In this document: piece after piece, positions 10,144 to 21,260 of the stretch
Position numbering within the stretch: the stretch's first letter is position 1
Layout of the letters: each line of letters opens with the position of its first letter
DNA from: Cymbomonas tetramitiformis
Lineage: Eukaryota > Chlorophyta > Pyramimonadophyceae > Pyramimonadales > Pyramimonadaceae
Length of the DNA stretch: 64,000 nucleotides
Reading direction: 5' to 3'
NCBI GenBank assembly: GCA_001247695.2
Contig: LGRX02025929.1
Location: 1 to 64,000 of the forward strand
The notes under the pieces: generated by a model
Told to the model about the DNA's origin: nothing
Seen by the model: only the letters and a program-made list of their open reading frames with translations
Database searches by the model: none
Program-made: the position numbers and the translations under genes

Positions 10144-11495
10144 AAATTCACACTGCTGTAACGCGTAATGCGCTGGGTATTCTGAACTATTTATGACGTT
10201 TTTGTATATAATTTATATTTGGGAACTACCGTTTTCCCGACAAAACTGACATGGCAAGAGAAATCCAGCGCAGATGAATATGGCAGTTCGATTAAAATAT
10301 TTTTCACGGCTGAAATCGCTCGAAAACCCATGATGTGTTAAGTACGAGAGCCCGCCGCATTAAGCCCCCCTTAAATATTCTCTTTTCGTGATTATCACTG
10401 GTCATACGAGCCTGGAAAGGTCCAACGTCCAATTCTATAGCCGATGTGGCGCAACATCATTCACGTCTTGGATACATTACGTGATTCATTAGACGGGCGA
10501 AATTCGGAACTATAATCTCATTCATCTGAACCGTGCACTGAAAATGTAGTAATATCTGCATTTAATCGTGCGTCCCCGCGAAAAAGTCGAAGTGGGGTGC
10601 GCCACATTTCTTGGGTGGCATATGAATGCTTTTTTGTACGGCATGTCATTTTGAGACGCAAAAGATTTGGTTTGGGTTTTGACAGATTCACCTCTCGCAT
10701 ACGGCATACGTATGATACTCGCAGTGTCACTGTCCCATTTTACAGCAGATGTCGCTTTGAGCATTTTGCGATGTACAGATGTTATTTGTTAACTATGTAA
10801 TTTCAACTTCACGCGGAACACTCTCTCTCTCTCTCGCAGTGAGACCCCGTACAGCCAGGCGAAGATTTTTAAAATTACGTGTTCATCTAAGTAAAATGTT
10901 CCTATCTAATATTATCAAATATTTCTACTGAGTCAGCGGGTATTCGCTTCGCAAAGAATGATGACCCGTTTCACTACTTTTGGAAGTCGCGAAAATCCTA
11001 AGATCCCGCTCAACATACCCACATGGCCGCGCCGGCCCTTAGCGAGAATTGTGGTTGGCCATTCAGATCGTACGAATTAATATTGAAAGATAACACATAT
11101 GAGATAATATTTTGGTAGGCCGTTCCCTCATCCGCAGCGCATACTTGCTTGCAAGCGAGCGCGCAGATGAGGGACGAAACCCTAGCGGAAACGTGGACGC
11201 GGTTGACATCCGCGTTTTTGCTAGGGCTGACAGCGCGCTGTCAGATGCTCAAAAAGTGTTCGTTATGCGAATATGATATGTGTGGTACGCTTGTGCTATG
11301 CATTGCGCTTTCATGCGGTGCGTATGTCGAGCCGTTCACTCGATGCGTGACCAATGACCCCCTCCCTTGCGCGGCGTTCCAGATCCCAGATTATGCACGG
11401 ATCTCGCGCGCGCCAAAAACATGTTGTTCCTAACACACCTAAAAATAAGTATGCAAAGTTTCGATGCTTGCGGTGTATTGCTCAGACCTCTATAT

Positions 11496-11547
11496 CAAGC
11501 TGCTGGACAGTGACTTACGGGTCCGTAAGTCACTGTCCAGCAGCTTG
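11496..11547. repeat. perfect 25-bp-arm palindrome with a 2-nt centre
   Basis: The left arm (11,496-11,520, CAAGCTGCTGGACAGTGACT and on to TACGG) and the right arm (11,523-11,547) are exact reverse complements separated by GT. Weaker pairing extends outward on both sides (GCTCAGACCT against AGGTCTGGGC). It lies inside the 9,923-12,002 element. Confidence 0.9.
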
Positions 11548-12110
11548 AGGTGAAGGTCTGGGCGAGATCAGGTGAGCGGATTATGTTTTGTTTGACGTGA
11601 GCACGTGACGGAGGCTAGACACGTCATCATACCACGGATATGCGAATGGAAAATGTAAAAATTGAATTTCACCAACAAATATTTTAGTGAATATAAACCT
11701 TTGGTATATTCACTACATCGCGGCCAGATTATTGGCTGAAAAAAAATTCCCACACGACTTGTATTTATTGGTCATAGAGACCACAGGCTTTCGCTGGAAG
11801 CGCTTTCGCGTTTTTTGCTCTTTTTCCGCATTTCCCCAATATTTCCCGATATACATATATCCCTTTGGCATCATTGTTATAATAATTTTTCGAGGGACGG
11901 TATAAAATTTTCAGTCTGCATTTTAACAATAAAAATTTAATTTTATATTCTAGGATTGTCACTTTTCTATTCCAAAATAATAATATTCCGGAGGAGCGGT
12001 GACTTATAAAACATTTACAAACAATAATTATCTTCCATTATGCAAATCCGTGCGCCAAGCCGTGCGACTGCTCACGGGCGGAGCCGGTGGAGGAGCCGGT
12101 CGATGATGGC

Positions 12111-12740
12111 ATGACCGCGGAGCTCGCCGGCATCGTCAAGAGGCTCGACGGCATGACGGTTTTGGCGGGACACTCCTTCCAGCACTTCAACGTCGACGAC
12201 AAGGACGTGGAGATGGTATACCCGCTTCTGATGGCGCGCCTTCGTTTCATGCGGTGAGCGACTCTCTCGCACCTGCATCTGCTGCGGGTGGCGAGCTCGC
12301 AGCTGGTGGTGTGTACGAAGAACATGCGGGCATGAAGACCGACGACGAGAAGGACTTGGGTACTCTTGTCCACACACGGGTAAGACGGAACGCGTTGTGC
12401 GGCGTGCGGGTGGCGGATTCTGCTTTATGGACTCGCACACCGGAGCGCACCGGCGTGTTGCGCGTGATTCCGTCACCGGTGAGTTCTTTGTCGGCGTCGA
12501 GGACTTCATCAACAATGATGTGAACTTCGGTGCTTTCTCTATCCCCCCTGACTCTTCTGATATCGTGGATGGTAGCCCCTCATTTGTGTCGCACGGGTTA
12601 TTTTATTTGTCGTGTCGCAAAAGATTCGTTTATATTAACGACGCTTCGCAGCTTTTTCAGAAATATGCTGTTTTTCATTTCGTTTCCCTTAAAGGAGCGA
12701 AACAGGTTTCCTGGAAAAAAGTGACATCAACAGGCCACAC
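12111..12740 (+). CDS. hypothetical protein, possibly two exons
   Basis: An ATG at 12,111 opens a frame reading MTAELAGIVKRLDGMTVLAG and later FNVDDKDVEMVYPLL, which stops at 12,254. If a 49-nt GT-AG segment (12,254-12,302, GTGAGCGACT to GAGCTCGCAG) is an intron, the frame joins a second open stretch. That stretch reads FMDSHTGAHRRVARDSVTGE, FFVGVEDFINND and FGAFSIPPDSSDIVDG. The frame stays open to 13,143, but from about 12,750 it runs into tandem repeats, so the real end is unknown and 12,740 is a cautious limit. No domain is recognised. The residue composition of both parts looks like protein; the first segment after the proposed splice (WWCVRRTCGHED) looks less so. An alternative is one exon plus a frameshift. 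Confidence 0.35.
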
Positions 12741-12799
12741 CGCAGGAGCTGTCCCTCAAAAATTGTGCCGTTGGAAAATTTCCAAAATATTTCTGCCCA

Positions 12800-13315
12800 T
12801 GTCAGCAGTCCTACCCCGGATTGTGTCGAGCGCTCGCGCTTTACCGGCCAACCATGATACGATAGCATCTCAGCAGTCCTACCCCGGATTCTTTCGACCG
12901 ATCGGTCGTAACCGACAACGAGAGAAACGTTTATCAATTCAAAATTATACCACGAAGATATATATGCTGTTTTTCATCCATGTCAGCAGTCCTACCATGA
13001 TTGTGTCGAGCGCTCGCGCTTTACCGGCCAATCATGATACGATAGCATCTCAGCAGTCCTCCCCCGGATTCTTTCGACCGATCGTTCGTAACCGACAACG
13101 AGAGACACGGGTAACAATTCCATATTTTACCCCGAAGATATGAGGAATTTACAATTATGAATTTGTCGCAAAACTGCTCTAACAGGTTTACCGATCTCAA
13201 CATCATCATCAGCAGTCCTACCCCGGATTGTTTCGCACTACAGCACCGATCGTTAGTAACCGACGACGAGAGACACGGGTAACAATTCCATATTTTACCC
13301 CGAAGATATGCGGAA
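12800..13315. repeat. tandem repeat with two alternating half-units
   Basis: CAGCAGTCCTACCCCGGATT recurs at about 12,803, 12,870, 12,983, 13,050 and 13,210 with small changes. It is followed alternately by a GTGTCGAGCGCTCGCGCTTT block and a TTCTTTCGACCGATCGGTCG block that includes CCGACAACGAGAGA. The pair of half-units spans about 180 bp. The plus frame stays open through part of it only because of unit length. Confidence 0.8.
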
Positions 13316-13440
13316 TTTCCAATTATTTACGCATCTCGTCATTCAAGATCATCTCACCACTGCTATCGGCGGCGCGGCCCGGACAAAAGTGGATATGGTA
13401 TGATCCTGGTCGGCAACGTTTTCATTTTTCTCCAAGCTCT

Positions 13441-13829
13441 TACAGTAATCACTCAGTAATAAGAAAACCCGCCAATAAGAAAGTAGCCAGCTTTGTTGGG
13501 GGGGAGGGGGGTACCCGATTTGGTGAATATTGCTGGCTGGCTTTTTTGAGCTATGAAATATGGGGTGATAAGAAATATGGGCGCTGGCGCCATATTTCTT
13601 ATTGGTGCGCCGCAGGCGGAATTTTTTTAAAATGTCGCATTTTCACGGGTTTATCACTGAAAATTTAAGAAAATTGCTGGCTGATTGAAAAAAAATGACC
13701 CACTATTCTTACGATTTTCATAGGACGCTGGCGCTGGCGGGGGGGGGAGGGGGGATGGGCATCCAAGTTGGCGAATATTGCTGGCTGGTCCCAAATCTCC
13801 GGTTTTCTTATTACCGAGTGATTACTGTA
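13441..13829. mobile_element. Tc1/mariner-type MITE with 28-bp TIRs
   Basis: The left end TACAGTAATCACTCAGTAAT (on to AAGAAAACC) and the right end (GGTTTTCTTATTACCGAGTG on to ATTACTGTA) are reverse complements with one mismatch over 29 bp. TA dinucleotides lie at both outer edges, and the termini CAGT...ACTG inside TA fit the Tc1/mariner signature. The 385-bp interior has G-runs and no transposase. A diverged family member lies at 23,322-23,672. Confidence 0.8.
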
Positions 13830-14039
13830 TCTTGCGCCTACCTGCTCGCTGTCTCAGCGCGCGGCTTGTGTTTTTGTTTGATTAATGATTTTTGCGCGCT
13901 ACTTTTCTTTAGCGATATTTCATATTGACCATGTTTTCGTGTGCATGCGTGGAACCCGGCGGGGGGGCGTTCCTGCGATGTTCTCACATGAGCCGCATCC
14001 CACCAGCAGCCCGTCCTGCGATATATGGATGATTGGAGG

Positions 14040-14575
14040 CCGTCGGGCGTGTTTGCATCCCGCCTAACGGTTTGGGTTCAATTTCCAACAGGAATTCTTC
14101 CTTCCTGAGCAGCGCTCTGTTTTTTTGCAGATTTATGCTGTGCCTTTTCTGAAGGCGCCAGCAACGTTCCTGGCGGCATCTTTCCCTCTGGCCCTACTAA
14201 GCTGAAGGGGTGCTTGGAGACCGGCGGGATTCTCCGACGGGTTGGGTTCGATTCCCAACGTCTTTACTAACCAGCGTTTCGTTTTTTGCAGGTTTTGGTT
14301 TTTACGCCGAGCATCTTTTTATGCCGCCAACAGAGTGCTGGCGGCATCCTGTGACTTCCAGCTCTGTTTAGGTTTCGCCGATTGTTGATGTTCAGAATTT
14401 TAGATTTCCCACCCACTGTTCCGCTGCTGTTTTCAAAACGTCTATTTTGTACGTAGACGCCCACCCGAGGGTGAAATGCGGACAGCAGTTGGCTGTCGGT
14501 ATTGGGTTCGATCCCCAACGTCCTGACTGATTCGCTGTTCGTGTGCTGCAGGAAACGTGTTGGTTCTGAAGATTT
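14040..14575 (+). repeat. three diverged units with pol III B-box-like T-arms
   Basis: Three places carry a tRNA T-arm look-alike: TTGGGTTCAATTTCCAA (about 14,072), TTGGGTTCGATTCCCAA (about 14,243) and TTGGGTTCGATCCCCAA (about 14,501). The latter two have a 5-bp stem and a 7-nt loop and match the pol III B-box consensus. Each is followed 30-45 bp later by a pyrimidine tract ending in GCAG. The first two are followed by a hairpin around CTGGCGGCATC. No cloverleaf or clear A-box is present, so these are not tRNA genes. They may be a tRNA-derived SINE family or a repeated acceptor-like unit. Confidence 0.4.
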
Positions 14576-14938
14576 TGGAACGTGCGCTGTGCTCTAGTTT
14601 CCTAGTTTAGATTTTCATATCGCCCTCGGGTAGTTGAATCCTTGTATTAGAAACTAGCAGCCTAGTAGTAATAAGTAATTATGCTAATATTTTTTAAGAG
14701 AGTAATCGGTTTTTCTCTTTGTATCTTTATCCATCTGAAATGTTTGCTTGTTTGCTACTCATGTATGCCTCGTGCTATATGAATGTCCCCAAGTGATCGT
14801 ATAATACACCTGTGTTTTATGTAATATTCGCGGTACTACTCGTTCAGTAATTTTGTTTTTCAAGTCATAATCGCGATACTATTCGTTTGTGTTCCCCCTA
14901 GCTTAATTTCATTTTCGGAAATTTTCTGTGATTTTTCA

Positions 14939-15010
14939 CGACAGAAATGAGCGTAGCGCTCACGTCTGTCGCACCTGCGACAGACATGAGCGCCACGCTC
15001 ATTTCTGTCG
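14939..15010. repeat. 34-bp-arm palindrome
   Basis: The left arm begins CGACAGAAATGAGCGTAGCG and the right arm ends CACGCTCATTTCTGTCG. They pair over 34 bp with two mismatches around a 4-nt ACCT loop (14,973-14,976). Further GTCGCAC and GTGCGAC words continue to about 15,070. Confidence 0.85.
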
Positions 15011-15074
15011 CACGGTATAATTACAGTTTGTCGCACGGTGCGACAAATAAAATAACCGGGGCGACAAATTTGAA

Positions 15075-15662
15075 GTGCTTCCATCGTGGATGGCGGGAGC
15101 GACGGCGGGGCTGTGCCTGCGGAGCGGGCGGCGTGAGCATCGGGGGCGACGACGGTTGCGGGATGCCGTTGTGACCGCGCGTGCCTCGGCACGTCACCTT
15201 GCAGGCATTGGTGGCGGTCATGTGTTTCTGCACTCTCGGGGTTGGTGCAGCGGTGTGCTACAGAGTACAACCGGATGTCATTCCTCCGCGGCGTGTGCGG
15301 CGTCATCAGGCGCGTCAGGGATTCTACTGGCGCATGCCGGTGTTCCCGCCCGCTCCAGGGTTGGACCATGCTTCCCTTCCCCTGATTACTCTCCAGGAAC
15401 ATCGGAGGACGAGGCGGAGGCCTTAGCTTCAATCGAGAACGACAACTTCAACAACTCCGCAGACCCCGCCATGTGCAACGGCCGCGTCTACATTTACCCG
15501 GAGATTGAGACACTCAGCCCCGACACCTTGCAGCAGGTTTTGCAGGTGTTCACGGCGGCTGGTGAGCCGTGCTCCACTTCTGGTACATGGTGCAACCCCT
15601 TCATCCGTCAGATGCCACTTGATTTCCTTCGGGGCTCCACGCATGATGGCGTAGCGGCTTAA
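15075..15662 (+). CDS. hypothetical open reading frame
   Basis: The frame is open for 195 codons and ends TAA. The first half is of mixed composition and may not be translated. The last 90 residues look more like a protein, with acidic SPGTSEDEAEALASIENDNF, then GRVYIYPEIETLSPDTLQQV and NPFIRQMPLDFLRG. There is no domain, signal peptide or membrane segment. It may be a terminal exon whose acceptor I cannot place. Confidence 0.25.
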   Translation: MLPSWMAGATAGLCLRSGRREHRGRRRLRDAVVTARASARHLAGIGGGHVFLHSRGWCSGVLQSTTGCHSSAACAASSGASGILLAHAGVPARSRVGPCFPSPDYSPGTSEDEAEALASIENDNFNNSADPAMCNGRVYIYPEIETLSPDTLQQVLQVFTAAGEPCSTSGTWCNPFIRQMPLDFLRGSTHDGVAA

Positions 15663-15669
15663 TTTCTCC

Positions 15670-16790
15670 CGCGAATGATTTTCTTCATCGGCGCCGACTT
15701 CTTCAATCTGTCTTTTGCCGTTGAACAGTTTGCACCCGTGAATTTGACTTGTTTCTGCTCTTGTTTTAGCTTTGGAATTGAGATGTAGGAACCAGATGCC
15801 CTTGCGGAGTATCACCTAGTAGCAACCCTAGAGTTAGATGAGAATTGCACAATGCCTTGCCTTCACTAGAGATGCAGAGATGTGCAATCTGCTATCTGAC
15901 ACTCCCCACCTCCACAACTACGGATGTGGTATACCGGAATCTGCCTGCAGCCCTCCCGGAGTAGCCGGTGTAGGCCCTGGCAGACTCCCCTAAATCCATA
16001 GTAGCTCAGGGTGAGTGTCACCTGCTGTGTCACTTGTCACCGAGGTCACCGTTCGGGATTAGGTTCGAGGTCCGTATATCATTTCCGTCACCTCATAATA
16101 TTCAGTTTTGGACTTCACCGAAACTGTCCACTGTGTTTGCCCACATAATCGGATATCCATTGTGAGGATATCCCAGTATGATTGATGATTGATGAATACT
16201 GCCATCATACGATCGAGCGACCGGACAGGTGTTCGAGAAATGCGTCAAGGGACTGTAAGCCAAAGGCAACCTGGTTATATTTGGAATACAATTTGCAACA
16301 GCCTCCTGTCCTAATTATCAATCAATTATTGGTATTATCTTCCTGCCCATAAGATATCAGCTATTGTCTGCAGAAGTGCACTGCTTCAATTCGACGTGAC
16401 GCGTAATTTTGTGAAGATGTGGGCGAACCGCTGCCAGAGCACTGGAGGCGTCAGTGATGGTGTTATACGTTGACCTAGTGGGCTTGGCACCCAAAAACTT
16501 GGGCCAGCGGGTACTCAGAGTGAGCACACGAACTTGCACAAGATAAGGACGACGACATGGACTTCGAACGCAGTCAGAAGGCGTTGCAGTATGGAGGTTA
16601 TCATGGTGTACGCATACAAACGGTGAGGAGCAGGGCGCGCTGAAGTAATGTATGGGAGGCACGGTCACTCCAGTTAAGTACAAGGGCCCCAAAGTGGTCA
16701 TCGGAATTAGCACGCTTCAACGACACAAAAAACGAATCGGAATTAGTACGCTTGCTCGCGAAAATCGACAAAACCGCGCATCGGAATAAG
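15670..16790. other. no gene recognised
   Basis: Mixed sequence. Near 16,700-16,810 a GGAATTAGCACGCTT phrase recurs three times with CTCGCGAAAATCG, a small direct repeat. Nothing else is supported. Confidence 0.45.
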
Positions 16791-16934
16791 CACGCTTGCT
16801 CGCGAAAATCGGAACAGGTCTTCGGAGAATGGCATACGAGCCGACAGCAAATATTGTGGTGTGGGGGGTGAAGCAGGGGGGCACTCGCCAAATTCAGATA
16901 GGTCCCACATACGAGACCAACGCATGCGAGACCT

Positions 16935-17308
16935 TTGAGGTCACGTGTACACAGGTTTCAGTTGGTATATGGAGACCGACATCATCTTCGCGAGTGGGAA
17001 TTCCAGTCAGAAGCGCCTACGGTAGTGGGATATGGTCAGGGCAAAGGTACCCATGCCAAAGTGTACAAAGCGGTGCTACAGCAGGGCACACTTATTTCTG
17101 GGGCGAAAAGGATCGTAGCTCGCGAGCCGAACTCGTGGGTGTTCATGCAAGATGGGGTGCTACTACGTGGCATGTGCTGCGGTTGCACCGTGATAAGGTC
17201 CTAATTGACCAGTACCATATCTCACTTCACCCCATGCATGTATCCCGGTGGTTGGGAAAACACAAACACGGCTACTATATACCAAGACCGTGTTGGCAAC
17301 ACTCTTAA
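16935..17308 (+). pseudogene. Tc1/mariner-like transposase relic (tentative)
   Basis: One frame reads GYGQGKGTHAKVYKAVLQQG, then EPNSWVFMQDG. The pattern of a (Y)xxxL segment some 25 residues before W-x-F-(M/Q)QD is that of Tc1/mariner DDE transposases, where the QD aspartate is the second catalytic acid. The motif is then lost in this frame. The next frame over continues ATTWHVLRLHRDKV, so an indel near 17,155 is likely. The first and third catalytic acids are not seen. TA-flanked MITEs elsewhere in the window fit an active Tc1/mariner past. Confidence 0.35.
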
Positions 17309-17309
17309 A

Positions 17310-18050
17310 ACCGACCAACTGGACTTACCGAAATGTGATGGTCACGCGCAACACATAATTATATGAAATGTCGTTTATAAAGTATGGGATGAATCTGCTA
17401 GATCGTATTTTGGCAACAATAGCCATTCTTACAGAGAAACTCTGGCAGCACATAGTTCTGTTACAGTGAACTTGCATACCCTACCTCATACATGCTCACA
17501 GTGCTGTGTAAATGCAGACTGAAAAAATGCAACTCGGCTGTGCAGAATTCATGCCTATTTCACTGCAGCAGCATCTGCACCACTGCTGGCAAAAGTGAGA
17601 TTGATAGGGGGTCCTAAGTTCTGCATTCCAATCCCAACTGTTTCAACACGAATGTGTTGTCTGCTGAAAGAAATCCATGATTTTGAAAAATAACAATGGA
17701 GGTTATTGAATGGACAGGTGGCTCATGACTGTTGTGCTCGGTAACAATGCTGGAGGTCGAGAGTATGAGTTTGCTAATTCATTGTGCACAGGCACTTCTA
17801 GTATCCAATAGTCACTCTGTTACCTGCTAGCTTTGAATGTCAACTGAATTATTTGAGCCGGTGGGCACTGTTTTCCTGCTAAGTACCAAAACGTGAGTGC
17901 GGGTTCCACTTTCCACTACGTGAGTGCACTTCTACTTTCCAGTGAACCTCTTCTGATCTGTCGGTTACGTATAAGCAGTGACCCCAAATAATTCGCTGCT
18001 GTTCACATCGAAGAGACAATGTTACTTGTCAATGCAACTCTCTGGACGGC
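17310..18050. other. no gene; 3' flank of the beta-helix gene
   Basis: AT-rich, without coding features. It probably contains the 3' UTR of the minus-strand gene that ends at 18,062. No polyadenylation signal could be assigned. Confidence 0.5.
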
Positions 18051-18061
18051 ATGCGAAACCT

Positions 18062-20518
18062 TCATAAGCTACAACGACTGATTCCCCCAATCCTCTCTCC
18101 GAGAAATCCGTTGTCATGTGCATCCACCTGCTCGAATGTGCAAGTCGCTTTATCCTTCAACCAGATGCCTCCCCATTTATTGCCCACGAGCTTCGGATAT
18201 GTCACCTTCGGGCACGCAGACCCGGCGATGCAGAACCCGTCCTGCTTGTTGCTCTGAACCGTGCAGTTCTCAAACTTTCCTGCACCACAGTCCGATATAT
18301 AAATGCCAGCCAGCCGGTTTTCGAAGGTTTTCAGGTTCTTGAAGACGGGGTTACTCGATTCCTCCACGAGGCAGCCCTGCCGCTCATTCTCATAAACCTC
18401 GCAGTCCTCGAAGTACCCCGTCGCTGCGTCCGTGAGCTCGATGCCGTCCTCGATATTCCCGTGCACCTTCAGCCGCTTCAGCTTGGGATTCGACCTTTCG
18501 GCCACGAGTATCCCCTGGCGTTCATTACTGCAAACCTCGCAGGCATCGAAAGTCCCGGTCGAGCGATCGGTCAGCAGGATCCCAACTTTCTTATTGCTGT
18601 GGACCTTCGTACGCTTTATGACGGGATTGCTTTCGTCTCGCACGCACACACCTTGATAATTGTTATCGTAAATCGTGCAGTCTTCCAACAGTGGAGTACT
18701 CTGGTCCAAAATTAATACACCATTCTGCTTATTGGAGTGGATGTGAGAGTTCCGGAAAATCACGCCGGACACCCTCCTCACCACCACTCCATGGATGTCG
18801 TTATCATGCACCTCCGTGTCAATCAAGGCCCCCGTGCCCTCCATCTCGACTCCGATTCTATTATCGTGAATCTTATTTTGGCCTAAAGTCAGCGAGGCCT
18901 TCGGCGACGCCCTGCAGCCGCCTTTGCGGTTCCCCATGAAATTGCTCTTGTGAGTCTCCACCTTTGCTTCATCAACGGCCTCCAGCCCCCACAAGCCTCC
19001 CTGCACTGTGCTGTTCACCACCCTCACTACCAGGGAATCTTTGGTGCCGTACACGAAAACTCCCGTCATATCCGGGCAGTCGAGCTTCACCGTGCATTTG
19101 TGCATTTCGAAACTCGAGGTCGGCTTCCCCAGTGCCGAGCCCCTCCTATTTTTATTAGGCCTTGCGATGGGCTTGGGGGACGGCGCAACCTTAGGCGTGA
19201 TCTCCGCCCTCCCGGACCCCAAGCCATTGGACGTACTTGAGACGCGTGCTACGCGCGAGATCGCTGGTAGCGCTGTCTGCTTGTCGGTTGACACGCGCGA
19301 CGTGCGTGACTGCCTGCCAATCGATGAGCGCGGCTGCCTGTCGCTCAAAGGCTCCTCTTCGCCCTGAGACATGCGCGGGTTCAAGCTGGACATCCGCCTC
19401 CTCCATTTCCCGGGGATTTGCTTCGTTAGAAGATTCACACCGACCGAGTCCAGCTCCTCCCGCTCCACGCTCTCCCGCTTGTGACTCGCAGAATGTATGT
19501 GCCATTCACTCGTGCTCTTGAGTGGCAGCGGCTTCCTGATAGAAGCTTCGGTGCCTTCGACTTCCACCGCCGGGCCGACCACTACGCAGGCGTACGCCTC
19601 CTGCTTGCAGCGACTTTGTCTGCCACTATATGAGCTCCGCGCGTGCGACAGCACTACACCCGTGAGAGAGCAGGGCGTGTTTGTGGCCACCACAATAGTA
19701 GGTTTCCCGAATTCACCAATAATGTGAGTCGGGTTTTCATCTCCGGAGCGCGAACTCGCGCGAATATGTACCTGCGAGCAACGCAGATTACGCCTCAGAA
19801 AATAATTTGGAAAGCTCGAGAAGAGGCTCAGCGCGGAATGAAGAGTTGCAAGCCTCAAGCGTACGAGCTCTCGGGTCGACGTATGACAAGAGGGGTGCAG
19901 CGGAACGACCTGCAACCCTTTGACAGGCTTCGGGAGAGAAGGGCGACCATGAGGTGACCATGCTCACGAGGCACTAGATTCTTTCAGAGTAAAGTTTCAG
20001 CAACCAGATACACACAGCATTGTGACTTCAAGACACTGAATACAAACAGTCTAGTGCACATAAGGTGCGAATACTAGGAAATGTTGGTGCCAAAGTGTTA
20101 GAACTGGAAATATGAGGATCGTGGGCTATGCCTACCGACTTCTCCAGACGAATGCTCTCCCGATATACGCCAGGTTCCAACTCTATGGTAGCACCTGTGC
20201 GCCAAGCAGATAGTTTCACTCGTGTCGAAAGTGCGCACCAGACGAAAAAATGTGCGTTTATCAAGTTTCCAACAGCATGCGCAAAAAAGAGGGTCTGCGT
20301 CGGTTCAAACACTTCAGGCAATAAACAGGAACTGCCGTGCACGAATGTGCGGATAGAATGTAAACAAGCAGATATACTCGAAATCGAATATGTAACGATT
20401 AACAGAGTTGCGGACTCACTCAAAAGTATGAATAAATGGAAAGAATGTACTCACCTTCGCCCAGTTCTGCAATCTTGGCGTTGATGGACTGACCTAGATA
20501 CAGATACGCCAACGCCAT
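18062..20518 (-). CDS. right-handed parallel beta-helix protein, 3 exons, 610 aa
   Basis: Exons on the minus strand are 20,518-20,455, 20,194-20,136 and 19,771-18,062. Introns are GT-AG (260 and 364 nt), with phases 1 and 0 that fit exactly. The ATG at 20,518 opens MALAYLYLGQSINAKIAEL. Exon 2 supplies GATIELEPGVYRES, and exon 3 continues VHIRASSRSGDENPTHIIGE. This is the usual first coil of a beta-helix, where a GxTIxLxPGxY strand is followed by a (V)xIxG turn. A charged linker (about residues 135-265, with SRVSTDKQTALP and basic NKNRRG) separates this from a second block of about nine 23-residue rungs near the C-terminus. Each rung carries an N-x-x-x-G-hydrophobic signature (NKQNGVLI, NNYQGVCV, NERQGILV, NIEDGIEL, NKWGGIWL). 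Such folds occur in polysaccharide-active enzymes and in FBXO11-like scaffolds. I see no F-box, no catalytic cluster and no clear signal peptide, so substrate and location are unknown. The gene ends TGA and looks intact. Confidence 0.85.
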
Positions 20519-21077
20519 CTTTGAAGAAGAAAAGTTTTCCTTGTGCGCTCAACGAATCCGTACGGACACTGCTTAAGAGCGGTGGGATTTCCAAAAAATA
20601 TTTTTCACCAAGAGGAAAAAGACTTTGTAGGCTTGAACACTACAATATATCGGCCTGGTTACCATGGGGCTGAGTCACAACTCCAGTGTAACTCCAGAGT
20701 CGACTTTGCTCCCTAACACATGGATTGGCCAGGCGCCAGCGCAAGCGAATATGAGGAAACAACTCTCAACTGTTCCCTGCACGGATTCCAAAAGACCATC
20801 TCGCGCACTTCCACTTGTGTCGCCATTCTTATTACCAAAATATTAATTTTCTCTAGAAAGTACCCCCCGCCCCGCGCAGGTAACTGAGGGTTTTCTGATC
20901 TGTGACAGGTGACTGGAAGTATGACAGTCACCGGGAACCGATCTGAAAACTGAGGTTTTCTAATCGGTCGGAGGCCATAAGAGCCGTCTCAGTGACTGAG
21001 AAGGCTTCTTGCCGTGTTCTGATTAACTGTGTGGAAGTGTCTCGCTGCGCGTTCCGTAGTGAGAATTTGTTCGTTGA

Positions 21078-21260
21078 TTGCGTAGCGCAGTTGAGAATTT
21101 TTATCTATTTGAACGTCCTGCTGTGAATGTACCTTCTTCTCCTATGCCCCAAGATGGTGTGAGGATCCAGTGCTGGAATTGCCGCCAATGGGGGCACCAC
21201 CAGAACGACTGTACCCTGCCTCGCGGTGCTGGTCGTGGCCGTGGACGTGGTGGATTTTGA
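21078..21260 (+). CDS. CCHC zinc-knuckle exon, copy 1
   Basis: The frame ends in a terminal exon with a perfect retroviral-type zinc knuckle, CWNCRQWGHHQNDC (C-x2-C-x4-H-x4-C), then TLPRGAGRGRGRGGF and TGA at 21,258. Such knuckles bind single-stranded nucleic acid, and the RG tail is typical of RNA-binding proteins. An in-frame TGA lies just before 21,078 and there is no good ATG upstream. The exon may start at 21,091 after GTAGCGCAG as a phase-1 acceptor; upstream exons were not found. It may belong to a CNBP-like host protein or to a retroelement gag. Confidence 0.5.
   Translation: MRSAVENFYLFERPAVNVPSSPMPQDGVRIQCWNCRQWGHHQNDCTLPRGAGRGRGRGGF

Larger units (their letters stand above)
9923..12002. 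mobile_element. 2.08-kb element with inverted ends and a CTTATAA direct repeat
   Basis: A 23-bp perfect inverted pair (9,964-9,986 and 11,946-11,968, containing AAAAGTGACAATCCTAG) lies inside longer imperfect inverted ends of about 70 bp that begin with a GCTCCT(A/C)(C/G)G block. The pair is bounded by CTTATAA at 9,916-9,922 and again at 12,003-12,009, as expected for a 7-bp target duplication (or 6-8 bp, since the edge is ambiguous). The interior has only short unrecognised open frames, so it would be a non-autonomous DNA transposon. No transposase is seen. Confidence 0.55.

Noticed and set aside
14241..14262. tRNA gene
   Set aside because: Only a T-arm is present. No acceptor, D or anticodon arm could be folded around it.
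18116..19957. Plus-strand frames of 60-199 codons across the beta-helix gene
   Set aside because: They are shadows of the minus-strand exon, which has a recognisable fold and matching introns.
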